A DNA stretch of 64,000 bases from Terebella lapidaria. Taxonomy: Eukaryota > Annelida > Polychaeta > Terebellida > Terebellidae. Shown one piece after another: positions 24,901 through 37,600 of this stretch. Where the stretch lies: contig OX424555.1 of the NCBI GenBank assembly GCA_949152475.1, forward strand, positions 58,819,977-58,883,976. The letters are read 5' to 3'. The notes below the pieces were generated by a model that worked only from the letters and a program-made list of their open reading frames with translations, had not been told where the DNA came from and did not search any database. Both the position numbers and the translations under genes were made by a program. How positions within the stretch are numbered: the stretch's first letter is position 1; the number at the start of each line of letters is the position of its first letter.

Positions 24901-26275
24901 GGACTGCACGGACGCGGGGCAACCATTACACCAATCATCAAGTGTGGGACACATATCTGGCAGTGGCTTGATCCCCAGAGAACACTTGTCCAAATATAGG
25001 TGTTAGTAATGTGTATTTCATGGTTATATTTCAGTTCACCATCTTAGCGGTGAGAAGGGATTAGATACGGTGTGCCCTAAATTGGCACGGCTGGTTGGTA
25101 TACTGCAATCAATATCTGTTTTGCTAAAATTGGAACTGTAGAGCAATCTGTTGTCCTTCTATAGAATGGTTAGTAATTTTCCAAAACAGTGTGTTTTGAT
25201 ATTCCTAAAATAAATTCCTCCGAGATAGATCGAGAGCATTAGGTGATGTGACGGTGGATTACATTATTCAATTATCAGTGTTTTGACCTCGATTACATTA
25301 TCTCCCTTCATAAACCGACGCAAATGGGTCAGACGTTCCTGTCTTAAATTCAAATTTATGTCACCGTGTGGCAATTATGACTCACAATAATGAGTCCATT
25401 ATCCGTTCCATTTTAATTTCTTCACCTTATAAAGCAGCCAGAACTATGTTTTATATGAGCCGACATATCAATCGCATTCATGAATGAAGTAAATTGATGA
25501 TTAGTATGATGCATTGTGCAATTCAATTGTCTTCACTTAACATCAAAAGAGCCAATTGTTTTCTTTCCAATATCCATGTACGCCGCGCACATCCACATTG
25601 ATAGATGACACCGATGCTGCACGAAGACGTAGAACAATTTATTACGACATCGCATTACCCTGGGCCGCAGAGAGCGATGGTGATGTGAGAATGTGGAGGG
25701 CAAAAGGCATCGCACTGTAGAAATCCGTCCGTGGAATGACGCCAGGGGATGCTAATAATTATGTAGGTCATCTGATGATCTCGCTGAATAGGGTAACTGG
25801 TGACAAATGTACATACATGGTAAATACCTACAGCTATCGGAGTGTACAGTATCAATGTAGTGTATCGCGTGATATCACGGGGTACTTCTGCAAGTGTCAT
25901 CCATGGGGTCACCCTTAAATCACCCTGCCATTTGCTCACGATAAACTTTCACGTAGGCAATCATCTATCTAAACATGCCATTTTCTCACAAATTTTGCCC
26001 TTCCTCGATCTACATGACACTTGGAGAGTTTATTTATAGCCCACACCTTGTGCTATTGCAAGGTTGATTTATCAGTCAGCATCAATCTGGCGCCACCACA
26101 CCATGACCAAGATGGGGATGGATTAATATTTCTTCTGTTTTTCTCATTGCTCTGACGAGTTTTGCCACAGTAATTCCCATGGGATTTACGTTAATCCACC
26201 AAAAGACATTAAACGTACCAAGACATGTTAATTCTTTTGATATGATCCCGTGTGACACAAATGAAACGACAAAAA
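21950..26275 (+). repeat. Tandem array of three 1.4-1.5-kb units
   Basis: GACGCGGGGCAAC recurs at 21987, 23503 and 24911, and CAGTAATTCCCATCGGATTT at about 23355, 24763 and (one mismatch) 26171. The period is 1,408 bp between the last two units and 1,516 bp for the first. From about 23.19 to 26.00 kb two successive 1,408-bp stretches are almost identical. The outer parts of the array, at its left and right, are more diverged. Open frames in the units (for example minus 24531-24247, repeated at 25939-25655) are parallel because the DNA is, and show no known domain. Confidence 0.92.
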
Positions 26276-26279
26276 TCAC

Positions 26280-29200
26280 TACATTGGGGGTAAAAATAAA
26301 ATGTGGCCTTGGATTGCTAATGGCTCGTTGTCAGGAGATACCAAATATATGCCTTCTAAACAACAATCTTCATCTCAGCCATAGTGCCATATGGAGAGAA
26401 ATAATTCATTACATTTAACGATCTAACCGGCTTGCTTTTTCTATCTAGGCTATATTCCATATCTTAGTCATTTGTATAAATTATGTGATAAACAAATCTA
26501 GCCACGTAAATTGACGAGAATACTACCATCGTGCGGAAAGTACGCCATTGATGAAACGACATGTTAGGCATGCGGAAGTAGATGTCACTTTTTGTACCAT
26601 AGCGCACATTTACATTTATAACATACACAAAATACTCACAGCTCGTGGCACTTTCTGGCATCAAAAATTCTCTTAGGTTCGTGTTCCAGACTGCAATCAA
26701 TGTCTTTTGTGTCCATGATACCAAAATCCTCCTCCATCAAAGAGAGGGTGTTTGCATGTGAATTACGTCTGTAACAAACAGCAGTGGGAAAACATTTCCA
26801 GTTCACTTTAAAATTTGCTATTGTCATCATCGAAATCTGGTTGTTGTCGTTCACTGGGACTTACACTGATCCACATAAAGAGATTCTTCTAATGAATTCC
26901 AGAGTCACGTATTTGAATGGCCTTTCGGGATATAGCCTATTGTTAGAGCAATTCGAGGAAGGTGTCCCCAAAAATGGAACAATACTTTTTGCGTTCGTGT
27001 CGTTATTCATTACGATGAACACGAGTTTTAACATATTTTCCATCAAAATAATGAATCGTGATTTACACTGGAAATAAGGTTTAAAGTCTTTTCGACTTCA
27101 ATATAGCAACATCATAAGTGGCCCGTAAATCACAATTATTGTCGTGTCACTTTCAAAATGATGACAAAATTAGCACTAAACCTTTATCTAATCACTCAGG
27201 GCATGGACTATGTTCTTTATTTTCATTACTGTCCACTTCATGCTTTAAAATACTGTAACATATTACATACCCAGGGTGAGAAGTGCTCTGGCACATAATT
27301 TGTAGCGGAATTCGTGGCATGCGTGGACTATTCTATATGTGCAGAATTACATCAGACCAATGGTCTTATGTATTTCTGGTATGTGCTAGGCCAGTATATA
27401 AATTCTTTATATTTGTGTACATATTTTTCAGAGTAGATATCTATCCAATTTCACCATAAACAACCATATTTAGACATAAACGCTAATGAATATGGTACAT
27501 ATTTACTTTCCAGATTTAAGAATTAAATCAAAATTGTGACACACCAAAAATAATATTTCTAGCGACAGACATTTGAATATTGAATGAGAACTATTGATTG
27601 TATTCACAGGGGTCGGTGCCGCTGATCATCCACTTATGTGACGTAAATTAAAATTTTAACCACTTCAAGGATGTTTGCTATCGAACATGAGGCCATTTAT
27701 GTATCCAGGCCCAGTCATAAACAAGAGTACATCTTTTTAGTCCCCTCATTACAGACCTAGAGCTGTGCATTGAAGCTGGTAAAATGCCCACTTCTTGTGT
27801 CGTGTGGAATCATATTCAAATTTGATTAACAAAATAACTTATTTCTTCAAACCGTGCTGCGTTTCTTGTGATATGTTTATTATTAACACCAAATCGCTGC
27901 TTAGTTATAATGCTACTTACGGGTGCATGCCTATTTTCTCTTGTATGTATTGCAGAAAACCATACTCTGTTGTTATTTTGTATTAACGCAAAATAATCCA
28001 TAAATACTGGTAAGAATTCATAGTTAGGCCTACTCAAATCCAATGAGAGGTCATGACCTTCTATCACTTGTCTTCCAACGGAGCGTGATCGAGAATCGCA
28101 TTAGGTGCACCTGGGTAAAGTGGTCCTGAAAAATACTAAGGGGAGGGGGGCAGCTATCGTCGTGCATGGCAAAATCATGGTGCTCGCGGATGGATATACA
28201 CACATAAACAACTGTCAAATCAAACAGTTTTAATCACCCAGCAATTCCCTTTCACCTCCTGGTCAATTCCAGTGGGGATAGGAGTTGATAGGATGCTGTT
28301 TTCTACTTGTCATCAATCAAAAGGAATTAAGTAATTTATATTGGTTGCCCTAGAGAATTTTCGTGTAAACAAACGTGCCTGTTTATCGCCAGTCCATAGC
28401 TACTGAGACGATAGCTGGACTAATCGCACCGTTTGTTGACTAATCGCACCGTTTGTTAAAACTGGAACTGGAAATATACAATTAACACTCAAACAAAAGC
28501 AAACGAAGTACAACCACATCATGTATTTTGCTGTACAGATGTATGATTAATGATTACCGAAAATATTTCGATCATTATGTATTTTTTCACAATAAATGAG
28601 CCGCAATTACATTATTTGAGTTGTAAATAAAAGCGAGCATCGGCACAATCACGACAATATCCAGATCGACATGCCTACAGGTATTCAAATATATCATTTA
28701 GTTAGAATTCATAGCTTACCTTTTTCAATGGGTATAATGCAGATAACCAGAAGTTCTCTTTTTATCCAAAAGCTGGAACTTCACGTTCTTGAGAATAACA
28801 AAATTCAACAGAACTCCCACACTGCACTCCAAACAGATCCAATGTTTCCGGTAGCCAAACATATGTTCCTTCAAAGCTGTTAGAATACCGATCTCGGCCA
28901 CTGAACACATCACACCTTTCGAGTGCTTCACTATGAATCATTCAACAGGCCGCTGGTCATTAAAACTGGGGAGCACCCAATCCAAGCCGTGTGCCACTGC
29001 GCGCCTTCAATTTTGGCGGGAAATCGTTTGTCGTCCGCTGATGGATTTCTGCAGCTATTATCGTAAACGCTGAGCGCAGTGATCGACTTCGCAACAGCCT
29101 GAACTGAACCACCTGACAATTTCCTGGAACGAAAAGGCAAGGACTGTTCTTATGCGTGTATAAGACTAACATACATGTATGCTGAATTTTTCTTTTCGAA

Positions 29201-30780
29201 ATATAACCTTAATGTAGGATTTCATTGAATACCAAACGTTGAGCATATTCGAAACTTTACAGGATCGGACAAAAAAATATCGAATTCAAAATATCAGTTC
29301 ATGGCAAGTTATATTTTTCAACTAGTTCTATATCATTGTAAAGTTGGTCTAATAAAGTATGGTGTATGCCTACAGCATACTGTACATGTACACCATATCG
29401 TTAGAAATTTATACATTGTAACACTCGTTATGTATTTTGATATCATGCATGGAAAGTTTGAACAATTACAAAATCGGTAAGCATGTTTTCTTTTTTCATC
29501 TCACTAACCTATTTGCACCGGGAGAAACTTGAACAAATCTCTGGTGTTTGAAATGAAAAATATGTCAGTGACATGCTTTTCCCCTTAGTGACCTAGAAAG
29601 GCAAACAAGTGCCTCGCATCTGCCTACTTTCACCATAACACGTACTTGTCTCCACAACAAATGTCAAAAACAGATAGCGACTGTCAATCAAATAGATCTC
29701 AATATTAAAAGAAGAAATAAACATGAAGATTCGAAAGATTTCCTAAAACATAAAGATTCAAAAGATTTCGTATCTTATAAAAGCACTCAGTTCATTAGCA
29801 CCTGCACTCCGATTTCTACTGTTATACTGTTTATTCGAAATGGACAACAGTACGAATATACCAGCACGAAAACGAATTTCTATCAATTGTACCAGCTTTT
29901 GGGGGTTCGCGTCATCGCGCAAGTGCCAGCCAGTTTGATCACACCTTCCCATATTGCACGTGTCCAATATGTTTCCGGTAGTCTGTGAGGCGGGAAAAAC
30001 ACGGAAGTCTGTGGCATCAATCAGGAGAAGAAAACAGCAATAAAATCCTGGACGGATGGAGAAGGGAACGCTATTTATTTACAGGACGTGACGGTGTCTA
30101 GGACATTACTGACCGAACGACCGACTGACCCGAACCATATGGGTGCCTATGTCAGCACAAACTAGCAGTTTATATCTATAAGTATACCACACACATACCG
30201 TTGTGTCACCCAGGCTACACCAGCAAACGTACATTGATAACTTTTCTCTACATGTATGTCTAGAAGGACAACCATCGGATGAGGCTACAATGATAACACA
30301 CACAACTTAGTGTGATGTTTTGATAAACGAAGTCAAAGCAAAACAACATGATGCCAACGAACAATATGAAGTATGTTCAATGCCCGTATATAAAAATTTT
30401 TTCATTCTAAGATGTTCTTTCATAATTATGTCAAACGTCGTGTTGAAGTGTGTGATCAAGATGACAACGGACTTCATATTAAAAAAATCATTGCTTTATG
30501 AATTCAAGATTTTTTAAATTTTTAGGTACTAGTTTTTATGTTCACCATTGCAACAATGTTATCGTATTATTGCTTCAATTTAGAATGTCTGAATCTAGAT
30601 TTAAATACTCAGTTTAGCATTTGAAACCCATCGAACACGGATGCGAGTTGCGTGAGAAACACCAAACTATCGCCAGTAAGAGTAGTCAATAATGCTTCAT
30701 GAATGAAAAATTTATTTGATGCGTATACTGCAATTATGCATAATGCAAGTGTCAATCTCTTCACAGATTTTCAAATATAT
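26280..30780 (+). repeat. Block A, copy 2 of the 4.4-kb direct duplication
   Basis: Counterpart of 0.25-4.44 kb (anchors given there). It starts immediately after the end of the 1.4-kb tandem array. About 0.9 kb (27.54-28.46 kb) has no counterpart in copy 1 and looks inserted. Conversely, copy 1 has about 1 kb extra in its first third. Confidence 0.75.
27540..28460. other. Insertion specific to block A copy 2
   Basis: The collinear match with copy 1 stops near 27.54 kb and resumes near 28.46 kb (GTTAAAACTGGAACTGG). The insert ends in a tandem pair of GACTAATCGCACCGTTTGTT. No terminal inverted repeats or coding frame were recognised. Confidence 0.45.
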
Positions 30781-30970
30781 ATAGACGATTATAAACCTGA
30801 TCAAAATGCAATAACATTCAGACACTACCTCAATATTGGCCCCCTGGGCAAAAGTGATCATACTCAAATTTAACGACTGCTTCACAATAAGGAAACACAT
30901 TTTGTCCTGGGAATTCCTTTGTTGGGATAATGCGGGCCAGGTGGTCCCAAAAGCTACATACGGCCATTGT

Positions 30971-31255
30971 ATGCTACTTTACATGGTATTCATTCGAACA
31001 AAACACGGTTACGTTCATCTCGCCATGATGAAGAATTTAATACTGGGTGTGATTACTAAAACAACTTTATTGCGTGATTGGAATGTGTATGATGGGCTTG
31101 AGTGTCTGGGTCATACATGTAGTAGAACATATTTCTCTCATGGATTTCTGGTTATGAACACTCTGCGAACTACCATAGAGTCGATTCGATCAATTTTTAT
31201 GGAAACATTTTTCACAAGAAAATCTTCTGAAATTATGAAATATGCGGTGCCCTAA
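30971..31255 (+). CDS. Unidentified 94-residue open frame
   Basis: The plus-strand ATG frame begins MLLYMVFIRTKHGYVHLAMM and ends EIMKYAVP. The same frame is open 45 codons further upstream without an ATG. Composition is mixed and protein-like. No domain, promoter or splice partner was found. It lies just beyond the end of block A. Confidence 0.18.
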   Translation: MLLYMVFIRTKHGYVHLAMMKNLILGVITKTTLLRDWNVYDGLECLGHTCSRTYFSHGFLVMNTLRTTIESIRSIFMETFFTRKSSEIMKYAVP

Positions 31256-31271
31256 TAGGAAATGATGAAAA

Positions 31272-31620
31272 AACTAGTAAATCTTTCGCACAGAATAATA
31301 GATCATTTGCATGAAGTACTACGTCGTTCGCACAAAATAATAAGTCGTTCACATGAAATACTAATTAATTCGTTTCGCATGCTGTAGTTTTACAAACTGC
31401 TGGACACGCAGACATGCCCATTGAGGCCACAGCTTACACCGTATCTGTGAGAGAGTGGTGATTAAGACAGTGTGGAATGGTTTGTCAATTATGTATCATC
31501 ACATGTTACGACTTACGATTTACCACTTCATGCGAACGACTTATACTACTTCGTGCAAAGGAATTTGCACTTCATCCGGACCGAATGACTTATCACTTCG
31601 TGGGGACTACTTATATTTGA
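31272..31620. mobile_element. Foldback-like element with degenerate 22-bp repeats
   Basis: The left arm (31.27-31.38 kb) holds units such as AAGTCGTTCACATGAAATAC. The right arm (31.50-31.62 kb) holds the inverse, such as TTCATGCGAACGACTTATAC. The units are about 22 bp and clearly degenerate, and the centre is about 0.12 kb of unrelated DNA. Outer ends and target duplication were not resolved. The architecture matches the elements at 10.25 and 20.03 kb with a different unit sequence. Confidence 0.6.
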
Positions 31621-31624
31621 CACA

Positions 31625-34600
31625 ACATTATGATTCACCAGCTCACAAAGTGATAAATCGGTTAGGGATCTAATCATAACGTTCTGTTATGAATAGTGTT
31701 GCCCCGATTCAGCGGTGTTTTCAATGTTAACGGTGATATTACACCCTCTCATATCATAATGCACAAAGAAACACCACAAACCTTGATATCAGAAACACAT
31801 AGTCTTTCTGGTAACATTGTTTCTGGTGTTTCTGGTAACATTGAATGTACCTGGTCATGTAATATTGATAGATAACATTCGTTTGGGAAAACCTAATAAC
31901 TCTCGAAATATGGAGCAACAAATAATCTATCACGATGATTGTACTGTTCATTGTTTTATATCTATTGGTAGCAGTTTTTTTTTTCATAGCGCAAATGTTG
32001 CAATTTTACAGTGTGACACTTGTGTGTGCCCAAATATATCACATCCTGTGCATAACGATGGATATCAATGATTAAATTCTAGAGTGAATGCAATGCTTAG
32101 TTCTAGTTTATATTACCAACAACTGTTTTTCAGATTATCTTTAATCCAGGTAGTGTAGAGTAATTGCTAAACGTAAATTTACCAATCTGCAAGATTATTT
32201 TCAAAGACTAAAGCACCATAACACATCAACCATTGAATATCTGCGTCGTTATATGTTGTGCCATTTCCACCGGGAAAGTACCAGGCTTCCTCGTGCGGTT
32301 TGAATGAATGTGAAGCTGGTGTAGTAAGTGAAATCCATATAGGGCCAAAAACACAATGTATCGGTAAAGAATATATTTATTAAATCTTAGATACACATCA
32401 TATATATGCACAGAAAACATACAGTTCGCTAAGCCAAAGAACATTGACCATGTTGACTGTAGCTAGAGTTGAACAAAAGCAGAGCACCAAAACAGCAACG
32501 ATACAGAAACATTTTGCAAGCAAATAAAATATCCTACGAATGAAGAAAATATACATCCGTTCTCGTATTACGTCAAACATTTCCACAGAAGTGAGTAATA
32601 TATATAATGTCAGCATTCCCCTGTTTAGGAGTTAGTTTTCAGATATTACATATATCTCTCGAGTTAGACTAAACCACTTACAAGCCCTGAAGTACATGAT
32701 AAATGTGCAATACAAACATTTATTCGGATAGCCAGTGACACTGATAAACAATTTTAGGCTCGGAAGATGCGAATATGCAGTATGCACCATGGATAACTCC
32801 AAGAACTTTTGGTTTCAATATTTTCCTATGTGAAATATAGTAGTCGGGAGACAGCACCACACCAGATTTGTATGTCCTTCCACTCTGGTCTTGCATGTAG
32901 ACGTTGTGATCACCGCAGACGCATTATGACGAGGAAGCCTCCACCAACACGGCGATAATCATATAACAGGGGCGCATTATGATGTTGATGGGCTACTCCT
33001 CTGCCAGAGGTACGTTGAGATGCTGAAATATAATCATCATGTTTCATTATTTCTTGGTGCAATCTCAGATATATCTACACCTTAAAGGAATCTAACAAAA
33101 TATCCAACAAATTTTGTACCAATTTCTTAATAAGTACCAGAAAATAAGTACCATTCTATGAAAAGTACCATCATAATCATGATTAGAAATTGTGGAATGC
33201 TCAAAGATGTTCATAACAATAAATTCGATTCCTTTGAAGTAATGCAAGAATGTAACAATTAACATGACCAGACATAAATCTTGATCTCGAATTTCCTCTG
33301 AGTTTAGGCTGTTACAAGGCAATGCAAAACACCAGGCATTTCCATTTATCTTAAGGTTAATAAGTATATCTAACACTATGATTAGCATGCAGTAATTACA
33401 ACTAAGGAAAATGCCATGCAAGATGAATGCAAGTACGAGTTTGCATCTATACAATAGTCATGGCAAATGCATGCAACTGATATCGAACAACCATTCACAC
33501 TCCTGTTGCAGAAGAAAGAAATTTTTTCGGCAAATCCAAATAATTCGAAATTCATATTCTTTATCGTCAGAAAAAGGTTATATGAAATTCCGTGAAGTTA
33601 GCGGTGATAAGCACGTAAATAATATGTATAAGTTTTATATTCGAATATCAAAGAACCGATGCTAGTACTCTGATATGTGCTCTGATGTTTACATTTCAAA
33701 TATCAGTTCAAGGATGCCCGGCGCCTTCAGAGGTATACGATTTCAATTTATGACAAAATCTGACATCTTTTGAGAATTTGACGAAAACAGAAACAAAACA
33801 AATACTGATATCAGGTGAACATCACAAGGTGGCAGGAAAATGACATTGACTGAAAGAACAAAAGATTTCTATAGGCTGTCAAGCCTATAACGGCTAAATT
33901 GCACGTCAATTGAATTATATGAAACTTCTATTTCCTTGAAAGCGTTTTGGTGGGGAAAGAACCAAACTAATCTGCTTTCAAAATGACAACGTTTGACGTA
34001 GCAGTGACGCAGATGCATATCAACTGATGTCTTCAGTACGAAAAATCTTGGGAAACAGCTAGCTGCTGGAATAGCTATTCTAGAAAATAATATAGAGACA
34101 AAGAAGCTACCGAAGCAAATCCAGGAACCGATATACAACTAGAGGTTCCCAACAGTTTTCTTCTAATTATTATGGCATACCATCCCAGCAAAAAAAAACA
34201 CATGAAGACATCCACATAAACTGAACTTCACCAGGCAACACCTTCTACGCGACTTCTGCTAAGAGCAGTTCGCGGTCAGAAGATGAAGCCTCGACAAAAC
34301 TGAACGAAAAGTGTATGTATCTTGCAGAGCGAAAACGGTTCTTTGCTCCACTTGAAAACGGCTCACGAAAAACCTGTGACAAAACACGACAAGTCAAGAA
34401 AAAGAGATCGGGGAGAAGATTCGGTAGGTAGGCTACAGTGGTGTATAAGGAGTCTGTGAAGGTTCCGTCTGTTTTCCAAACAAAGAACAGTTCGGGAGGC
34501 TTCAGGGAAGAATGAAGTTGTTCCAACATCCCAGGCGATTAGATTAAAAGTCCCGAGGAAAAACGTTCTGCACGGGAATCCACACACAAAAGTTTACCCT

Positions 34601-37600
34601 AGGAAGCTGCTCTTTCCTCATAGGTCAACTACATATTAGAGTTGCATATTCGGCACAAAATGTACTGAGTGTTGACCAAATGACACCCGTAATATTCCAT
34701 TAGAAGTATGAATGCAAATTTCAGACTGATTATTTGGAACTAAATGAAGGCGGATTCAAAGATTTGTAACTTGGTGCAAGAGAAGGTTCCCCCGAAGACA
34801 ATGCCCCCACTTTATTAGAGTACCTGGGATCTCTCTAGTGTTCGAGGGATCGGTACAGTTTTGCACTAATTTACCCCCCATAAGAAGAGTTCCTGACTTT
34901 GACTATGAACCTGAAGAATTGTCCAAAACTATATCTAAACTACAGTGAGGTATTTACTGTTGTGGCTACTGTGTACTTTCCATTTGTGATTTTTTGCAAT
35001 TGTTGAAGGTCCATATTTATGAGCAATCAGTTCCGACCAGTGGCCTGGAGAAAAATAAAGCCCGTTTGTTTTTTTGGATATAGACATTTTTTTGTAAAGG
35101 TGAGAATTCCATGAGCCAATTGGTCCAGACAAGGTCGCCCCATAAACGAGGTATATAACTGACTGTAATGACCACATGTACGAGGGAAAGAAGACACACT
35201 TGTCTTGGCAAGATCCATGCTTGTTTCATGGTCGTCGCTTTGCATGTTCCTCGGTTTGATATCTGACTGAACGTTATGTTTCTTTCTGGAAATAAAAACA
35301 GAACCGCGGAGCGTTGAACTGTGTCTGGGAGCTGCGAAAGCGTAAAATATCAGTGCCATGTATCTTATTCAACATGGCCTTTTCTTTCGCCAAATTATAG
35401 ATGCTCTCGTGTAGGTCTAACGCCAAGGTAATATACGCCTTGGTATTTTCATATTTTCTGGCATATGAGTTGTGCATGGGAGAAGACGAAGCGAAAAAAA
35501 ATTCCTTCATAAAAAATGGGAAATTTCTTCCCTAGCGTTTTCGATCGCTGATCAGTAATGCAGACTTTTTACGGATCAAGGTCCAAGGTAAATTATCATC
35601 TGGACTCGTGAGAGCATCCCGCTCAACGCGATCTGGATCAGGGTATAAAAAAAATCGCATACCTGCGCGCCCTGCCCAGTGATACGTAGCGGTTGTGTCA
35701 TCTCATGATCAAAGGCAAATGAGAAATTGGATAAACCGAGGCGTTTTGTTTATTTGGCTTTAGTTCAGAACTGCATCTTCCACCAACCGAATAAGTTAAC
35801 AATTTTTTCCTCGCGCGTTTCATCCCGAGCCCTCTTGCCCTTTCCGGATTGCAATATCAGCTTCAAAGCGTTGTATTCGACTGTACATGTACCATGGAAA
35901 CACTCGCATTAAGACTAAACGAAAAATAAAAAAAAGATTCGACTCAGTAATCGAATAAATCTACCAGGTTCAATAACATAAAGAGCACAGACGTTTTCAG
36001 ATAATGGATCCCAAATATTCTGGCTCACCAATCATAGGTAGGATTTGTCTGGAATTAATGTATGAAGTTACCCATTATGAGACTACAATGGAGCTGGTTG
36101 GGATGGATATACAAATTCACAAATAAAAATATTGGTCATGGAAGATTCTGATAATACGTAAAAAGCCAGAAATACATGTAGACTTAATACCGATGATGAT
36201 CATCGACCTCCACATGAACTTGTTCGATTTATACAGCCTTTGGGACCTCGACGCAAAAATAGATTCTGCCAGACATAAATTTCGAGGAGCAGGTCCTCGT
36301 GGTTATTTCCCAGTCAAACATATCCCGGCATTCATCACTTCACGATTTACGCGACCTGCCAACTTTTAGCAGTCCGCTAACGAGCGAGAGCAGACGGCCA
36401 AAACCAACAAAACAACGACTACTCCTTTGTAAGAATGTTGAAAACAACTGAACGCGCGATTGTGACGGGTCACCAGTCAGAAAGACATGCTCCACGTGTC
36501 CACGTCAGGCCTGCGGACGAGAATGGGTGTTACAACTTGATGAATATCTCTAATAACATCCCTCACAGCCCGAAATAACCCCCAATTTGTAGGGCAGATG
36601 GACCGTTTCACCGCCTTTACGGTCCCAAATCCTCAGTTGTTCCATGACCGCTGGCCGAAGCTATCTTACAGCTGCCAGTGGCAACTGTTGACGGCCCCAC
36701 GCGCGCGCGCAATAATGTTTATAAGCTTGCCGACGGGCGCCGTCTGCCGTCGGTCATCCAGCAATTTATAGTCATCGATGTGCCCAATGCCCGAAAAGCA
36801 TTGGTTTACGTCATCCAAAAGCAAAATGACTTTTCATAATACTTTCCTTTTGATTATCTCAGTGAATACAGTACCATTATAGGCCTACATGTATACATGT
36901 AGCAACAGTGACTTTACTCCAGGCCCAGGCGTACGCACATGTATTCGGGTCATTAAGAAATTAACTACCACATGATCTTTTATGGTCAGTGCAAACCCAT
37001 CAGACCACGCCCGAATTTCATGCGATTGCTGTGAAAAACATAAGTAGGCTTATGCCAGTTTTGGGAACACACCCGACCCAACTGCTGTCTGGTCTGATCA
37101 AATTTGATAACGATAAAGTGATGCAATCGTGAAATCTCACATCCGCCAGATATCAGCATCAGTCTGGATCCAAGGCCCTTTTCAACAGATGCAAGCCTTC
37201 ACCTAATACGCGTTAATGTGAAGAATGCCGTTCTAAATTTCCTGACACACCTTGAAAATTCTCAAAAGGGAAAATAAATAAAAACAAGCAAATCTATTTT
37301 CAGTTGATCTGGGACGAAACCGGACACGGATATATTTTGTGCATTAATTTTCTCTGCAGTAATTCGGAATTTATTTAGCAGTTTACTCTCTACCGTCGTA
37401 AGGTATTAGAGTTGGGAGAAAGAGTTCCAAAGATTTCATTTCTAGCCAAGTGGTCTTCCCTCACCAGTAGACCCCCCCCCCCTGGTACTGGACACTGGTC
37501 AAAAGGGGGCTCCACCAACATGCCAGGATCCCGACTGGACGTCCATGTTTGTTGCCAGAGCAAACATCAATATTTAGGTGCACTCCGAGGGGTCCCAGGT

